A DNA stretch of 9,512 nt from Bacteroidetes bacterium UBA1860 (GCA_002338335.1 DDIC01000057.1:1-9512), one strand, 5' to 3'. Shown: positions 1 to 7,239, counted from the stretch's first letter. The notes: generated by a model from the sequence alone, not told the origin. Translations and numbers: made by a program.

Positions 1-735
1 AACCCCAATTACATATACAATGGAAGCTGTGATCAGTGATAAAATCATCCCAAGGGGAATATTTCTATCGGGGTTTTGTACCTCCTCAGAGACACTCGCA
101 ACTTTCGTAAGCCCGGTATAGGAGACAAACACCAGACCAATGGTCGACAAAAAGCCATGAGATCCAAATTGGAAAAATGGATCAAATCGATCATTGAGGA
201 TCACTTGAAGGTCCAGGCTCGCGATTTTGAAAAGCCCCTGTACGAGGTAAAAAATCATAATGGTGATCAACGTAGCCACCAAAAAGCGTTGCAATCCTGT
301 GGATTCTTTGGCTCCAATGATGTTGAGCACACCAAATATGAGCGTTAACACTACCGCCACAGGTACAATGGGAAGGTCAATAAAGACGGCGATGTAAGCC
401 CCCATCCCAATCAAAGCAAAAGCACTTTTAAAAATCAAGGCAAACCATGAACCCATCCCACCAATGGTTCCCATGACGGGTCCTAAGCTTCTGTCAATAA
501 AATAGTACGCGCCACCGGCTCGTGGCATCGCTGTAGATAGCTCTGCAACACTAAACATGGAGGGTAAAATCAAAAATCCAGCTAGTAGATATGCCAGGAA
601 CACGGAAGAGCCTGTCTGAGAGGCTGCTAACCCTGGAAGCAAGAAAAACCCAGATGAAAACATCGCACCTGTACTAATGGCGTAAACGTCCATTAGCGTG
701 AGTTTTTTCTCTAATTTTTCACCTTTTTTTGCCAA
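1..735 (-). CDS. APC-superfamily amino acid permease, N-terminal half (partial)
   Basis: This is an inner-membrane amino acid transporter of the APC superfamily, cut at the left edge, so only the first 245 codons are present. The reading is from my own reverse-strand translation. Helix 1 carries the unwound substrate motif as SSGFFLLPGL (residues 27-36). A further signature, ELSTAMPRAGGAYYF, follows at 65-79. The helix 6 region reads YTGLTKVASVSEEVQNP (206-222) and then DRNIPLGM, matching the family pattern 'EEVxNPxRNIP'. About six hydrophobic segments are visible. The start is uncertain. An in-frame TAA lies four codons upstream of a TTG at 735-733, which has AAGG about 10 bases ahead; an ATG at 693-691 would begin just before helix 1. 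I prefer TTG because a short charged N-tail is usual. The substrate cannot be told. Family members run 430-700 residues, some with a C-terminal stress-protein domain, which would lie outside the window. Confidence 0.88.
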   Translation of the reverse strand, partial: MAKKGEKLEKKLTLMDVYAISTGAMFSSGFFLLPGLAASQTGSSVFLAYLLAGFLILPSMFSVAELSTAMPRAGGAYYFIDRSLGPVMGTIGGMGSWFALIFKSAFALIGMGAYIAVFIDLPIVPVAVVLTLIFGVLNIIGAKESTGLQRFLVATLITIMIFYLVQGLFKIASLDLQVILNDRFDPFFQFGSHGFLSTIGLVFVSYTGLTKVASVSEEVQNPDRNIPLGMILSLITASIVYVIGV

Positions 736-809
736 ATTTGCGCGACCTTAAACCGTTCAATGATGATTCAATATATTCTTTTCTCCAAAACTCTGATGCT
801 ATCGTTAGC
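736..809. promoter_or_regulatory. divergent intergenic region between permease and aspartokinase
   Basis: These 74 bases separate the two divergent starts if the permease uses TTG at 735 and the kinase uses GTG at 810. Promoters for both directions should lie here or just inside the permease 5' end. On the plus strand CAAATTTG at 733-740 matches five of six fixed positions of the Bacteroidota -7 box TAnnTTTG, but no -33 element sits at the right distance, so I do not call it as a promoter. The stretch is too short for a lysine riboswitch, and I see no strong hairpin. Confidence 0.35.
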
Positions 810-813
810 GTGA
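760..813 (+). CDS. possible 17-codon leader ORF ahead of aspartokinase
   Basis: A short frame starts at tandem ATG codons (760 and 763), reads MMIQYILFSKTLMLSLA and stops at TGA 811-813. Its stop shares the bases GTGA with the proposed GTG start of the aspartokinase, an arrangement typical of translational coupling. It has no Shine-Dalgarno sequence, and its composition is not rich in lysine, threonine or methionine beyond three Met and one each of Lys and Thr, so a classic attenuator is not indicated. It could equally be chance, given its length. Confidence 0.2.
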   Translation: MMIQYILFSKTLMLSLA

Positions 814-2063
814 TACATTCCTTCCGTAGACATACCCTAGTAAAGTTCGGAGGTTCCTCACTCGCATCATCAAACGCGTGGCAACACGTATTCGATCACA
901 TCCGTAGGAGTCATCATAATCAACCCTTGATCGTTGTCGTCTCTGCTGTGGGTAAAACAACACGAGCTCTGGTTGGATGTGTACATCATGCCGCGCAAGG
1001 AAGACTCGACGAGGTGGAGCAAGGACTTAACGAAATCTGGGCAAAGCACAAACTCATTGCCTTGGAATGTATTCAACCTGAGGAATGGACTGCTCTCGAA
1101 GACTGGGTAGATCATCTTTTGAGTAAACTTCACCAAGAAGCGATGCAGATGGCCAAAGAACTCCTAAATCACCCCTCCCCCGTGTGTTCCGCCCATGGGG
1201 ATGCTATACTGAGTCTTGGAGAGCGTGCAACTTCGCAGATATTTCAGAAGGTTCTTGAGAATGTGGGTGTACCCTCGGTGTGGGTAGATGCTCGTGAGGT
1301 CATTAAGACAGACGAAAGCTTTGGTGCTGCAAAACCAAATCGAGCCAAAATCAAGGATGCAATGACACAGCATCACTCCCTCTCTTCGTTTTGGGCAACG
1401 CTTCAAGAGCAACCACCGAAAAGAGAGATTCCGGTCCCCGTGCTTGGTGGATTTATGGGGCGCTCTTTGTCAGGGTCCCCCACGACTCTTGGGTTTGAAG
1501 GGTCTGATCTCACCGCCACCCTACTTGCGGAGGCCTCCAACGCTGAACGTGTCACCATATTTACGGATGTGAATGGCATCATGACGACGGACCCTCGCAT
1601 CGTGCCCAATGCAAAGCATATCCCCACCTTGACCTACGATGAGGCAGAGGATCTTGCACTTGGGGGTGCCCGAGTCTTGCACCCTCAAACCCTAGTGCCC
1701 GTGGTTGAACAAAGCATTCCCGTGCATGTGCGAAACACATTCCAGCCAGATCACCCAGGAACGATCATTGGGGCCCAATGTGACTCTTCTGCGCACACCC
1801 CATTTGTGAAAGAATGGAAAGCTGTAGCCATGGCCGTCACAAATCAAGCCGACGATTCCTCCGTGTTGACTTTTTTGCACGCAACGCCAGATGGACAGTC
1901 TCAACTCCGCAAATGGAGCGAAGTCTATGCTCTTCAACTTGATGTCGATGTACATGGCTGGCACCTTCATTTACCCCCTTTGGCTGCATTTAAATCAGGG
2001 CAGAATTCTGACTCTTCCCTTCCCTTGAGTCTACAAGCAATCCACGACATCTTCTTCCCCTAG
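810..2063 (+). CDS. lysC: aspartokinase (aspartate kinase), monofunctional, short regulatory tail
   Basis: This cytoplasmic enzyme phosphorylates L-aspartate with ATP, the first step to lysine, threonine, methionine and diaminopimelate. The amino acid kinase domain fills residues 9 to about 321: KFGGSS at 12-17, VVVSAVGKTTRAL soon after, SLGER at 135-139, GFMG at 214-217, TTLGFEGSD at 225-233, then FTDVNGIMTTDPR and GGARVLHPQT. E. coli LysC has LGRGGSD where this protein has LGFEGSD. Only 96 residues follow the kinase domain, against about 150 (two ACT domains) in E. coli LysC, and I cannot recognise an ACT signature there. The total is 417 residues against 449. There is no fused homoserine dehydrogenase. 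The start is uncertain: GTG at 810 leaves 11 residues before KFGG, as is usual; a TTG at 729 in the same frame would add 27 residues but overlap the divergent permease. The next gene, gltX, begins 31 bases downstream. The kinase identity is firm; the symbol is by function only. Confidence 0.93.
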   Translation: MIHSFRRHTLVKFGGSSLASSNAWQHVFDHIRRSHHNQPLIVVVSAVGKTTRALVGCVHHAAQGRLDEVEQGLNEIWAKHKLIALECIQPEEWTALEDWVDHLLSKLHQEAMQMAKELLNHPSPVCSAHGDAILSLGERATSQIFQKVLENVGVPSVWVDAREVIKTDESFGAAKPNRAKIKDAMTQHHSLSSFWATLQEQPPKREIPVPVLGGFMGRSLSGSPTTLGFEGSDLTATLLAEASNAERVTIFTDVNGIMTTDPRIVPNAKHIPTLTYDEAEDLALGGARVLHPQTLVPVVEQSIPVHVRNTFQPDHPGTIIGAQCDSSAHTPFVKEWKAVAMAVTNQADDSSVLTFLHATPDGQSQLRKWSEVYALQLDVDVHGWHLHLPPLAAFKSGQNSDSSLPLSLQAIHDIFFP

Positions 2064-2094
2064 AATCTGTATTTTAGTCTAAATCATTCTTTCT

Positions 2095-3585
2095 ATGTCT
2101 AACTCTGTTCGCGTCCGTTTTGCCCCCTCTCCTACGGGATTCCTACATATTGGAGGGCTTCGTACGGCACTCTATAATTATCTGTATGCCAAGCATCATG
2201 GAGGGACCTTTATCCTTCGTATTGAGGACACCGATCAAGCTCGATTTGTTGAAGGGGCCGAAGAAGACATTATAAGATCACTCGAGTGGTGTGGGATTGA
2301 AATCGATGAAAGCCCTATCCATGGGGGAGAAGCGGGGCCTTATCGACAAAGTGAGCGCAAACAGCGATACATGGACGCCGCAATGCAGCTAGTAGAGGCC
2401 GATGTCGCCTATTATGCATTCGACACAGCAGAGGAGATTGAGACAATGCGTGAGCGACTCAAAGCATCGGGAAACCCTTCGCCTTCCTATGATTCGATTA
2501 CACGTCAGTCAATGAAAAACTCCTTGACGCTACCCTCAGAAGAGGTTCAAAAACGTCTTGAGACGGGTGAGCCCTATGTGATTCGCCTCAAAGTTCCGCG
2601 TCGTGAGTCCGTTCAGTTTACTGACATCATAAGAGGCATCGTCACCTTTGAAACCAAGGGATTGGATGACCAGGTGCTGATGAAGTCCGACGGTATGCCA
2701 ACCTATCACCTTGCTAATGTTGTGGATGATCACGATATGGGTGTGACCCACGTGATTCGTGGAGAGGAATGGCTGAGTAGTGCACCCAAGCATATGTTGT
2801 TGTACCAATACCTTGGATGGGAGCCTCCTACCATGGCCCATTTGCCTTTGATTATGTCGCCTAGTGGAGGAAAGCTGTCCAAACGAAAGGCTGAGCAAGA
2901 GGGAATCCCTGTAAACACCCGGGACTACATCGATGGGCATTATGAGCCACAGGCTTTGGTCAATTTCCTGGCTTATTTGGGATGGAGCCCTGGTGATGAT
3001 TCAGAAATCCACTCAATGGATGAACTTGTGGACCTTTTTTCACTCGAGAAAGTGAGTAAAGCAGGGGCTGTATTTAACTACAAAAAACTCATGTGGTACA
3101 ATGAGCATTATCTGCGTAATCAGGCCGACCAAGCGTTGGTCCAGAGATTGCTTGAGCTTCCTGAAACTAACTCGCTTACAGGGGTTACAGCCGAAAGGCT
3201 TCTTGCACTCCTCCCTTTGCTCAAAGAGCGCATTACCCGGTTGGATGAATTTTTTGAGATGGGGACATTTTTCTTCGAGGATCCTCAAGTCTATGACGAA
3301 AAAGGACTTGCAAAGGCTGGGGAGATCGCTTCAAGCATGGTGGAGGTGTTAATGCAGACCTTGCAAGCCCATCCAAAAGACGATTTAACACCTGAAGAAT
3401 ACAAAGCGTGGCTCCATGACACAGCTGAAGCTCAAGGTGTGGGTATGGGGAAGGTGATGCTGCCCACTCGATTGGCGATTTCAGGTACGGGATTTGGTCC
3501 AGATCTTACCCCGAGCCTCGCGTTGTTGGGTAAAGAAACTGTACTTCGTAGATTACAAGCGGCCCTAAATCACTGGTCCTCATGA
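2095..3585 (+). CDS. gltX: glutamyl-tRNA synthetase
   Basis: This class I aminoacyl-tRNA synthetase charges tRNA-Glu with glutamate in the cytoplasm. At 496 residues it is full length for the family. The N-terminus RFAPSPTGFLHIGG (8-21) contains the HIGH motif as HIGG at 18-21, followed by LRTALYNYL and RIEDTD. The second catalytic motif, KLSKRK, is at 260-265, preceded by the usual MSPSGG. The insert after the first Rossmann half reads YYAFDTAEE and lacks the zinc-binding cysteines found in E. coli GluRS, as in several other bacterial enzymes. The C-terminal third is the helical anticodon-binding domain and is complete, so this is not the short tRNA-modifying paralogue. The ATG follows a T-rich leader with no Shine-Dalgarno sequence. 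It lies 31 bases after aspartokinase and overlaps lgt by four bases, so co-transcription is likely. Whether it charges only tRNA-Glu or also tRNA-Gln cannot be read with certainty. Confidence 0.98.
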   Translation: MSNSVRVRFAPSPTGFLHIGGLRTALYNYLYAKHHGGTFILRIEDTDQARFVEGAEEDIIRSLEWCGIEIDESPIHGGEAGPYRQSERKQRYMDAAMQLVEADVAYYAFDTAEEIETMRERLKASGNPSPSYDSITRQSMKNSLTLPSEEVQKRLETGEPYVIRLKVPRRESVQFTDIIRGIVTFETKGLDDQVLMKSDGMPTYHLANVVDDHDMGVTHVIRGEEWLSSAPKHMLLYQYLGWEPPTMAHLPLIMSPSGGKLSKRKAEQEGIPVNTRDYIDGHYEPQALVNFLAYLGWSPGDDSEIHSMDELVDLFSLEKVSKAGAVFNYKKLMWYNEHYLRNQADQALVQRLLELPETNSLTGVTAERLLALLPLLKERITRLDEFFEMGTFFFEDPQVYDEKGLAKAGEIASSMVEVLMQTLQAHPKDDLTPEEYKAWLHDTAEAQGVGMGKVMLPTRLAISGTGFGPDLTPSLALLGKETVLRRLQAALNHWSS

Positions 3586-4595
3586 GTCTATACTCTATAA
3601 TTTCAGTCTTTGCCGCGTTTGTATGGAATGGGCAACCCATCCTATTCTCGATTCCAGCTATTGACCTACCCTTCAGTATCTCATGGCTAGCGCTACTTGG
3701 TGGCTTTTTTGGTGCTCAGTGGTTGCATAGTCGATGGCAAAAAAAGGGGGTGTCACCCATTCCTTTTGGATTCTGGGGCATCTTTGTGGCTCTTTTTGTT
3801 GGAATTCAGTTACTAGATTTGATCATACAGGGTCCAGGTTTCTCTACCATTGGCCCAATCGAACCTAGATGGTATGGCTTGATGTTTGCTCTGGCTTTTA
3901 TATCAGGGTATTTGTTGGCTTCTCGTGAGTTAACCTGGATTGGTCTATCCCCCCAAGAATTGGATCGCCTCCTCATGGTTGTGTTAATCTCTACGGTTGT
4001 GGGTGCACGTTTGGGACATGTCATTTTTTATGACCTAGACTATTATTTAGCAAACCCTGAACTGATTCCGCAGATTTGGAGAGGTGGATTGGCTAGTCAC
4101 GGTGCAGCGATTGCCATTCCGCTCGCCGTGTGGTTTTATGCAAGAAGCCTCAAAAAGATCACCTTTCTTCAACTTGCAGATCGCATCGTCATTGGGGTCT
4201 CCATTGCTGGGATGTTTATACGTACGGGTAATTTCTTCAATTCAGAAATCTTAGGGCAACCAACGGATTTGCCTTGGGCAATTGTTTTTGCTCAACGTGA
4301 CCTGTTGCCTCGTCACCCAACGATGCTATATGAGGCTCTATGGTGTCTTGTCGTGCTGGCGGTATTGTTATTTCTTCTCCATCGATATGCCAAAAAACCA
4401 CCCAAAGGGCTTCTACTCGGAACCTTCCTCAGCGTCATGTTTAGCGGTCGATTTATGCTCGAGTTTACAAAAATGCGTCAAGCAGCCTTTGCTACCGACT
4501 GGCCACTTAGTATGGGTCAATTGCTGAGCATTCCTGCGGTTCTCATCGGACTCTGGCTGATCGTTCGCGCCTTAAAGAGCAAGTCAAGCACTTAG
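3582..4595 (+). CDS. lgt: prolipoprotein diacylglyceryl transferase, with N-terminal extension
   Basis: This inner-membrane enzyme moves diacylglycerol from phosphatidylglycerol to the lipobox cysteine of prolipoproteins, the first lipoprotein maturation step. The core is recognisable: GPIEPRWYGLMFALAF (91-106), the histidine motif WRGGLASHG with His173, the Lgt signature IRTGNFFNSEILG (213-225, with Arg214, Asn217, Asn220, Glu222), HPTMLYEAL, and SGRFMLEF with Arg290 and Glu294. These correspond to E. coli Arg143, Asn146, Glu151, Arg239 and Glu243 by motif, not by a computed alignment. The length of 337 exceeds the usual 260-300 because the RWYG block begins only at residue 96. Residues 13-56 ahead of it look like a second, degenerate copy of the Lgt N-terminus (VWNGQPILFSIPAIDLPFSI, then a hydrophobic helix and QKKG). 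About nine membrane segments are expected rather than seven. Its ATG overlaps the gltX stop as ATGA, which suggests coupled translation. Its stop overlaps that of the convergent porin gene. Confidence 0.95.
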   Translation: MSLYSIISVFAAFVWNGQPILFSIPAIDLPFSISWLALLGGFFGAQWLHSRWQKKGVSPIPFGFWGIFVALFVGIQLLDLIIQGPGFSTIGPIEPRWYGLMFALAFISGYLLASRELTWIGLSPQELDRLLMVVLISTVVGARLGHVIFYDLDYYLANPELIPQIWRGGLASHGAAIAIPLAVWFYARSLKKITFLQLADRIVIGVSIAGMFIRTGNFFNSEILGQPTDLPWAIVFAQRDLLPRHPTMLYEALWCLVVLAVLLFLLHRYAKKPPKGLLLGTFLSVMFSGRFMLEFTKMRQAAFATDWPLSMGQLLSIPAVLIGLWLIVRALKSKSST

Positions 4596-5686
4596 AAAGC
4601 AAGTTGAATGTTGAGTCTGAGCTCTGACTCTTCGAATTGATAGTCAGCGTCCATGTAGCCAATCACATTCACCTGGACTGCAATCACATCATTCAACGCA
4701 CGCTTGTATCCTAGGGTTGCATCCTGCTTCAACGTCGCGCTTGACGTCCGATCCATCCGCTGCCATCGCACAGCAAATGTATTGATATCGCTCGGCGTAT
4801 AACCCAGCGTGACAAACCCAGACGTAAACTCTACCTCTTTGTCCACAACCAAGTCGAGCTGTGAACGGATCCCTTCAGCAGCCAGAAACCATTTTTTGGA
4901 TTCAAGTCGCGTATCCACACCGATAGACTGGCGGTATCCGTCCACCAAAAACATTCGTTTGAGACCGATGCGCACTTGATCGCTGTAACCCGCTTGGACA
5001 AATGTCCCCACTTTCATGTCTACCCCCCACCGTTTCGCCTCGACCTGAAAACGCCCTACACCCAAGAACTTCTCATCTTGATTTGTTGAACGCCCTTCTC
5101 CGTTGTAGATCCCAAGCCAAAGTTTCATAGGGCCATGCGATACTCTCCCTCGAATCCCAATATCTTGGCCACCCAAGAAATAATTTGAGCCAATATTGCG
5201 TCCAATAAAATCATCCTCATCAGGTGTTGGAAAGAAATCTAAATTGGGCAACATTTTCATGTTGCCAACTCTCAACTCAGCTTTGTTTTGCCAAAACGTC
5301 TTGTATATGTTAATGCCTTGAAACCCTGGAGTTGCCGAAGCATTGTACTGAAGCTGAAATCCATAGCCATCGGCAAAAGTCCCCTTGAGTCCTAACCTTG
5401 ATTGGGCAACCCTAAATTGATTCGAAGCAAATGTAGCATTTTCATAGGGCGTAGCATAGGCGTGAAATTGAATCATGGCAAGCCATTCAAATTCCCCAGA
5501 CTCAAGGTAGGATTGGATTGAGCCTGGCTGCGAAGTCTCTTGTCCATGAACGGCTGAGAATGGACCGAGGCTCATGAGTCCTACAAAAAGAATAAGGACT
5601 GCACGAAACTTATAGGGATGTTTGTCACTAGGACGATTTTTACGCCTCGGCTTGTTGTTCGGTCGGTTATATAATGTGCTAATCAT
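4592..5686 (-). CDS. outer-membrane porin-like protein (porin O/P type)
   Basis: This is a predicted outer-membrane beta-barrel of 364 residues. Residues 29-45 form a hydrophobic signal core, with likely cleavage after VHG at 46-48. The mature part alternates polar and apolar residues with aromatic pairs typical of beta-strands, and it ends in LRLNIQLAF, whose terminal Phe fits the barrel-assembly signal. Family-like elements include SRLGLKGTF (96-104), ELRVGNMKM (137-145), DEDDFIGRN (156-164), QDIGIRGRV (174-182) and LWLGIYNGEG (189-198), which resemble the phosphate-selective porin O/P family (OprP/OprO). Phosphate as substrate is not shown: I do not see a clear lysine ladder, and many relatives have unknown solutes. 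The n-region before the signal core is unusually long (28 residues, rich in Arg, Lys, Pro and Asn). No better in-frame ATG is evident. The gene faces lgt with overlapping stops and diverges from the phosphohexomutase, so it probably has its own promoter within 5687-5821. Confidence 0.85.
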   Translation of the reverse strand: MISTLYNRPNNKPRRKNRPSDKHPYKFRAVLILFVGLMSLGPFSAVHGQETSQPGSIQSYLESGEFEWLAMIQFHAYATPYENATFASNQFRVAQSRLGLKGTFADGYGFQLQYNASATPGFQGINIYKTFWQNKAELRVGNMKMLPNLDFFPTPDEDDFIGRNIGSNYFLGGQDIGIRGRVSHGPMKLWLGIYNGEGRSTNQDEKFLGVGRFQVEAKRWGVDMKVGTFVQAGYSDQVRIGLKRMFLVDGYRQSIGVDTRLESKKWFLAAEGIRSQLDLVVDKEVEFTSGFVTLGYTPSDINTFAVRWQRMDRTSSATLKQDATLGYKRALNDVIAVQVNVIGYMDADYQFEESELRLNIQLAF

Positions 5687-5821
5687 TTGTTTTGGGCCAA
5701 GAGGTGTGCTTGTACTACCTTGTATTTATCAAGATAATGGATTTTAGGGCCATCTTGAAGCTTCTACAAGCCTCAAAAACCGTTACCTTTCAACATACCC
5801 GTTTCCTTAATTCTACGACTC
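5687..5821. promoter_or_regulatory. divergent intergenic region, porin / phosphohexomutase
   Basis: This 135-base non-coding stretch must hold the promoters of both flanking genes. Two direct copies of CTTGTA (5709-5714 and 5719-5724) lie exactly one helical turn apart, and an inverted copy, TACAAG, occurs at 5765-5770 beside the palindrome GAAGCTTC (5757-5764). On the plus strand TTTG at 5691-5694 and TACCTTGT at 5716-5723 loosely resemble Bacteroidota -33/-7 elements, but the spacing of 21 and two mismatches make this weak. No Shine-Dalgarno sequence precedes either start. Confidence 0.4.
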
Positions 5822-7228
5822 ATGATTCGATTTGGCACCGACGGCTGGCGAGCCATTATTGCGAAAGACTTCACCTTCGAGAATGTTAACCGTGTCACGC
5901 AAGCAACGGCACGGTGGATTCAATCCGAGTCTATCACACAGCATGGAGTGGTCATAGGCCATGATGCACGTTTTTTGGGACGCGAATTTGCTGAGCACTG
6001 CGCATGCACCTTTGCAGCCATGGGCATTCCTGTAAAGATAGCTCGGACAATGGCACCCACACCTGCCGTGAGCTGGGGCGCCTTGGAGTACGACGCGGTG
6101 GGAATTGTCATTACGGCGAGTCACAATCCACCGGCCTATAATGGGTTTAAAATTAAAGCACCCTTTGGAGGGCCTGCAACACCAGATCAAATAACTGCTG
6201 TGGAAGCACATCTCCCCTCCATCGACGCACCCCTCGATGTAAAGGATTTTGAAACCTATGTTGCGGAGGGTGTGATTGAAGAAATCGACCTCGTGGACCA
6301 CTATATGAAAGATCTTGCCTCAAAAATAGATCTAGATGCCATTCGACAAAGCGGCATCAAAATTGCACACGATGCCATGTATGGAGCTGGGATGGGCCTT
6401 ATCGAGCGATTATTACCAGGCCAAGTGGTGTCGTTACACGACGAAGTGAATCCAAGTTTTCATGGCCAGGCTCCAGAACCCATTGAGCGAAATCTTCCCG
6501 AGCTTCCCAAGGCTGTGATTGAACATGGTTGTGCCGTGGGTTTAGCCAATGATGGGGATGCAGACCGTATTGGAATGGTCGATGAGTGTGGGGTTTTTGT
6601 GGATTCCCACCAAATGCTTTCGCTCCTGACATGGTATCAATCGCAAGTCAAAGGGCTCAAAGGAGATATCATCAAGACGTTTTCTACAACCACCATGCTC
6701 GACAAAATGGCCGCTGCTTATGGCCTTGGCTTCGAAACGCGCCCGATTGGTTTTAAGCATGTCGCAGAAAGGATTATCTCTGGAGATGTCCTTGTGGGTG
6801 GCGAGGAGTCAGGAGGACTTGCAGTGAAAGGTCACATCCCAGAGAGAGATGGTCTTTATATTGGCCTGTTGATTACAGAAATGGTCGTCACCTCCGGAAA
6901 ATCGCTAAGCGAGCTTATCCAAGGTCTTTTTGATGAGTTTGGCCTCCATGCCACGTGGCGAGAAGATCTTCATACCGAAGAGCACAAAAAACAAGCCATG
7001 ATGGACGCGTGTAAAGCAAAGAAAATCACCCAGATTGCTGGGATTAAGGTGAAAGATTGGGACATGCTCGATGGGGTCAAACATCTCATGGAAGATGGGT
7101 CTTGGCTGCTGGTTCGCCCATCGGGTACCGAGCCTGTGCTCCGAATCTACTCCGAATCAGACACCCATGAGAAAGCTCAAGCGTTGGTGAAAGAGACCGT
7201 GGCCATGGTCGACAATCCCCCCGTCTAA
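5822..7228 (+). CDS. alpha-D-phosphohexomutase (phosphoglucomutase/phosphomannomutase)
   Basis: This cytoplasmic Mg-dependent enzyme interconverts hexose 1- and 6-phosphates through a phosphoserine, feeding polysaccharide and nucleotide-sugar synthesis or glycogen use. All four family motifs are intact and in order: the N-terminus IRFGTDGWRA (2-11), the phosphoserine loop TASHNPPAYNGFK with Ser100, the metal loop DGDADR at 244-249, the sugar-binding loop GEESGG with Glu328, Glu329 and Ser330, and the phosphate-binding loop RPSGTEP at 432-438. The length of 468 fits the family. The sugar loop GEESGG is that of bifunctional and glucose-preferring members; phosphomannomutase and phosphoglucosamine mutase are alternatives, though glucosamine mutases usually carry a different sugar loop (GEQSGH). 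The ATG follows CTACGACTC with no Shine-Dalgarno sequence. The ZIP transporter gene begins 11 bases after the stop, so the two are probably one transcript. The exact sugar specificity is an inference, so no symbol is given. Confidence 0.95.
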   Translation: MIRFGTDGWRAIIAKDFTFENVNRVTQATARWIQSESITQHGVVIGHDARFLGREFAEHCACTFAAMGIPVKIARTMAPTPAVSWGALEYDAVGIVITASHNPPAYNGFKIKAPFGGPATPDQITAVEAHLPSIDAPLDVKDFETYVAEGVIEEIDLVDHYMKDLASKIDLDAIRQSGIKIAHDAMYGAGMGLIERLLPGQVVSLHDEVNPSFHGQAPEPIERNLPELPKAVIEHGCAVGLANDGDADRIGMVDECGVFVDSHQMLSLLTWYQSQVKGLKGDIIKTFSTTTMLDKMAAAYGLGFETRPIGFKHVAERIISGDVLVGGEESGGLAVKGHIPERDGLYIGLLITEMVVTSGKSLSELIQGLFDEFGLHATWREDLHTEEHKKQAMMDACKAKKITQIAGIKVKDWDMLDGVKHLMEDGSWLLVRPSGTEPVLRIYSESDTHEKAQALVKETVAMVDNPPV

Positions 7229-7239
7229 GCCCTCAAAGG

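Noticed and set aside
76..348. A 90-codon plus-strand open frame with no clear similarity
   Set aside because: The opposite strand over the whole of 1-735 reads as an amino acid permease with clear family motifs; this frame is its antisense shadow.
733..740. CAAATTTG as a Bacteroidota -7 promoter element for aspartokinase
   Set aside because: It has one mismatch to TAnnTTTG, and no TTTG -33 element lies about 19 bases upstream; such matches are common in A/T-rich sequence.
736..809. Lysine riboswitch ahead of the aspartokinase gene
   Set aside because: The leader is far shorter than the roughly 170 bases needed, and none of the conserved stem pattern is visible.
5813..6301. A 162-codon minus-strand open frame rich in Cys, His and Arg
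   Set aside because: It lies antisense to the phosphohexomutase, whose catalytic motifs are intact; the odd composition is that of a shadow frame.
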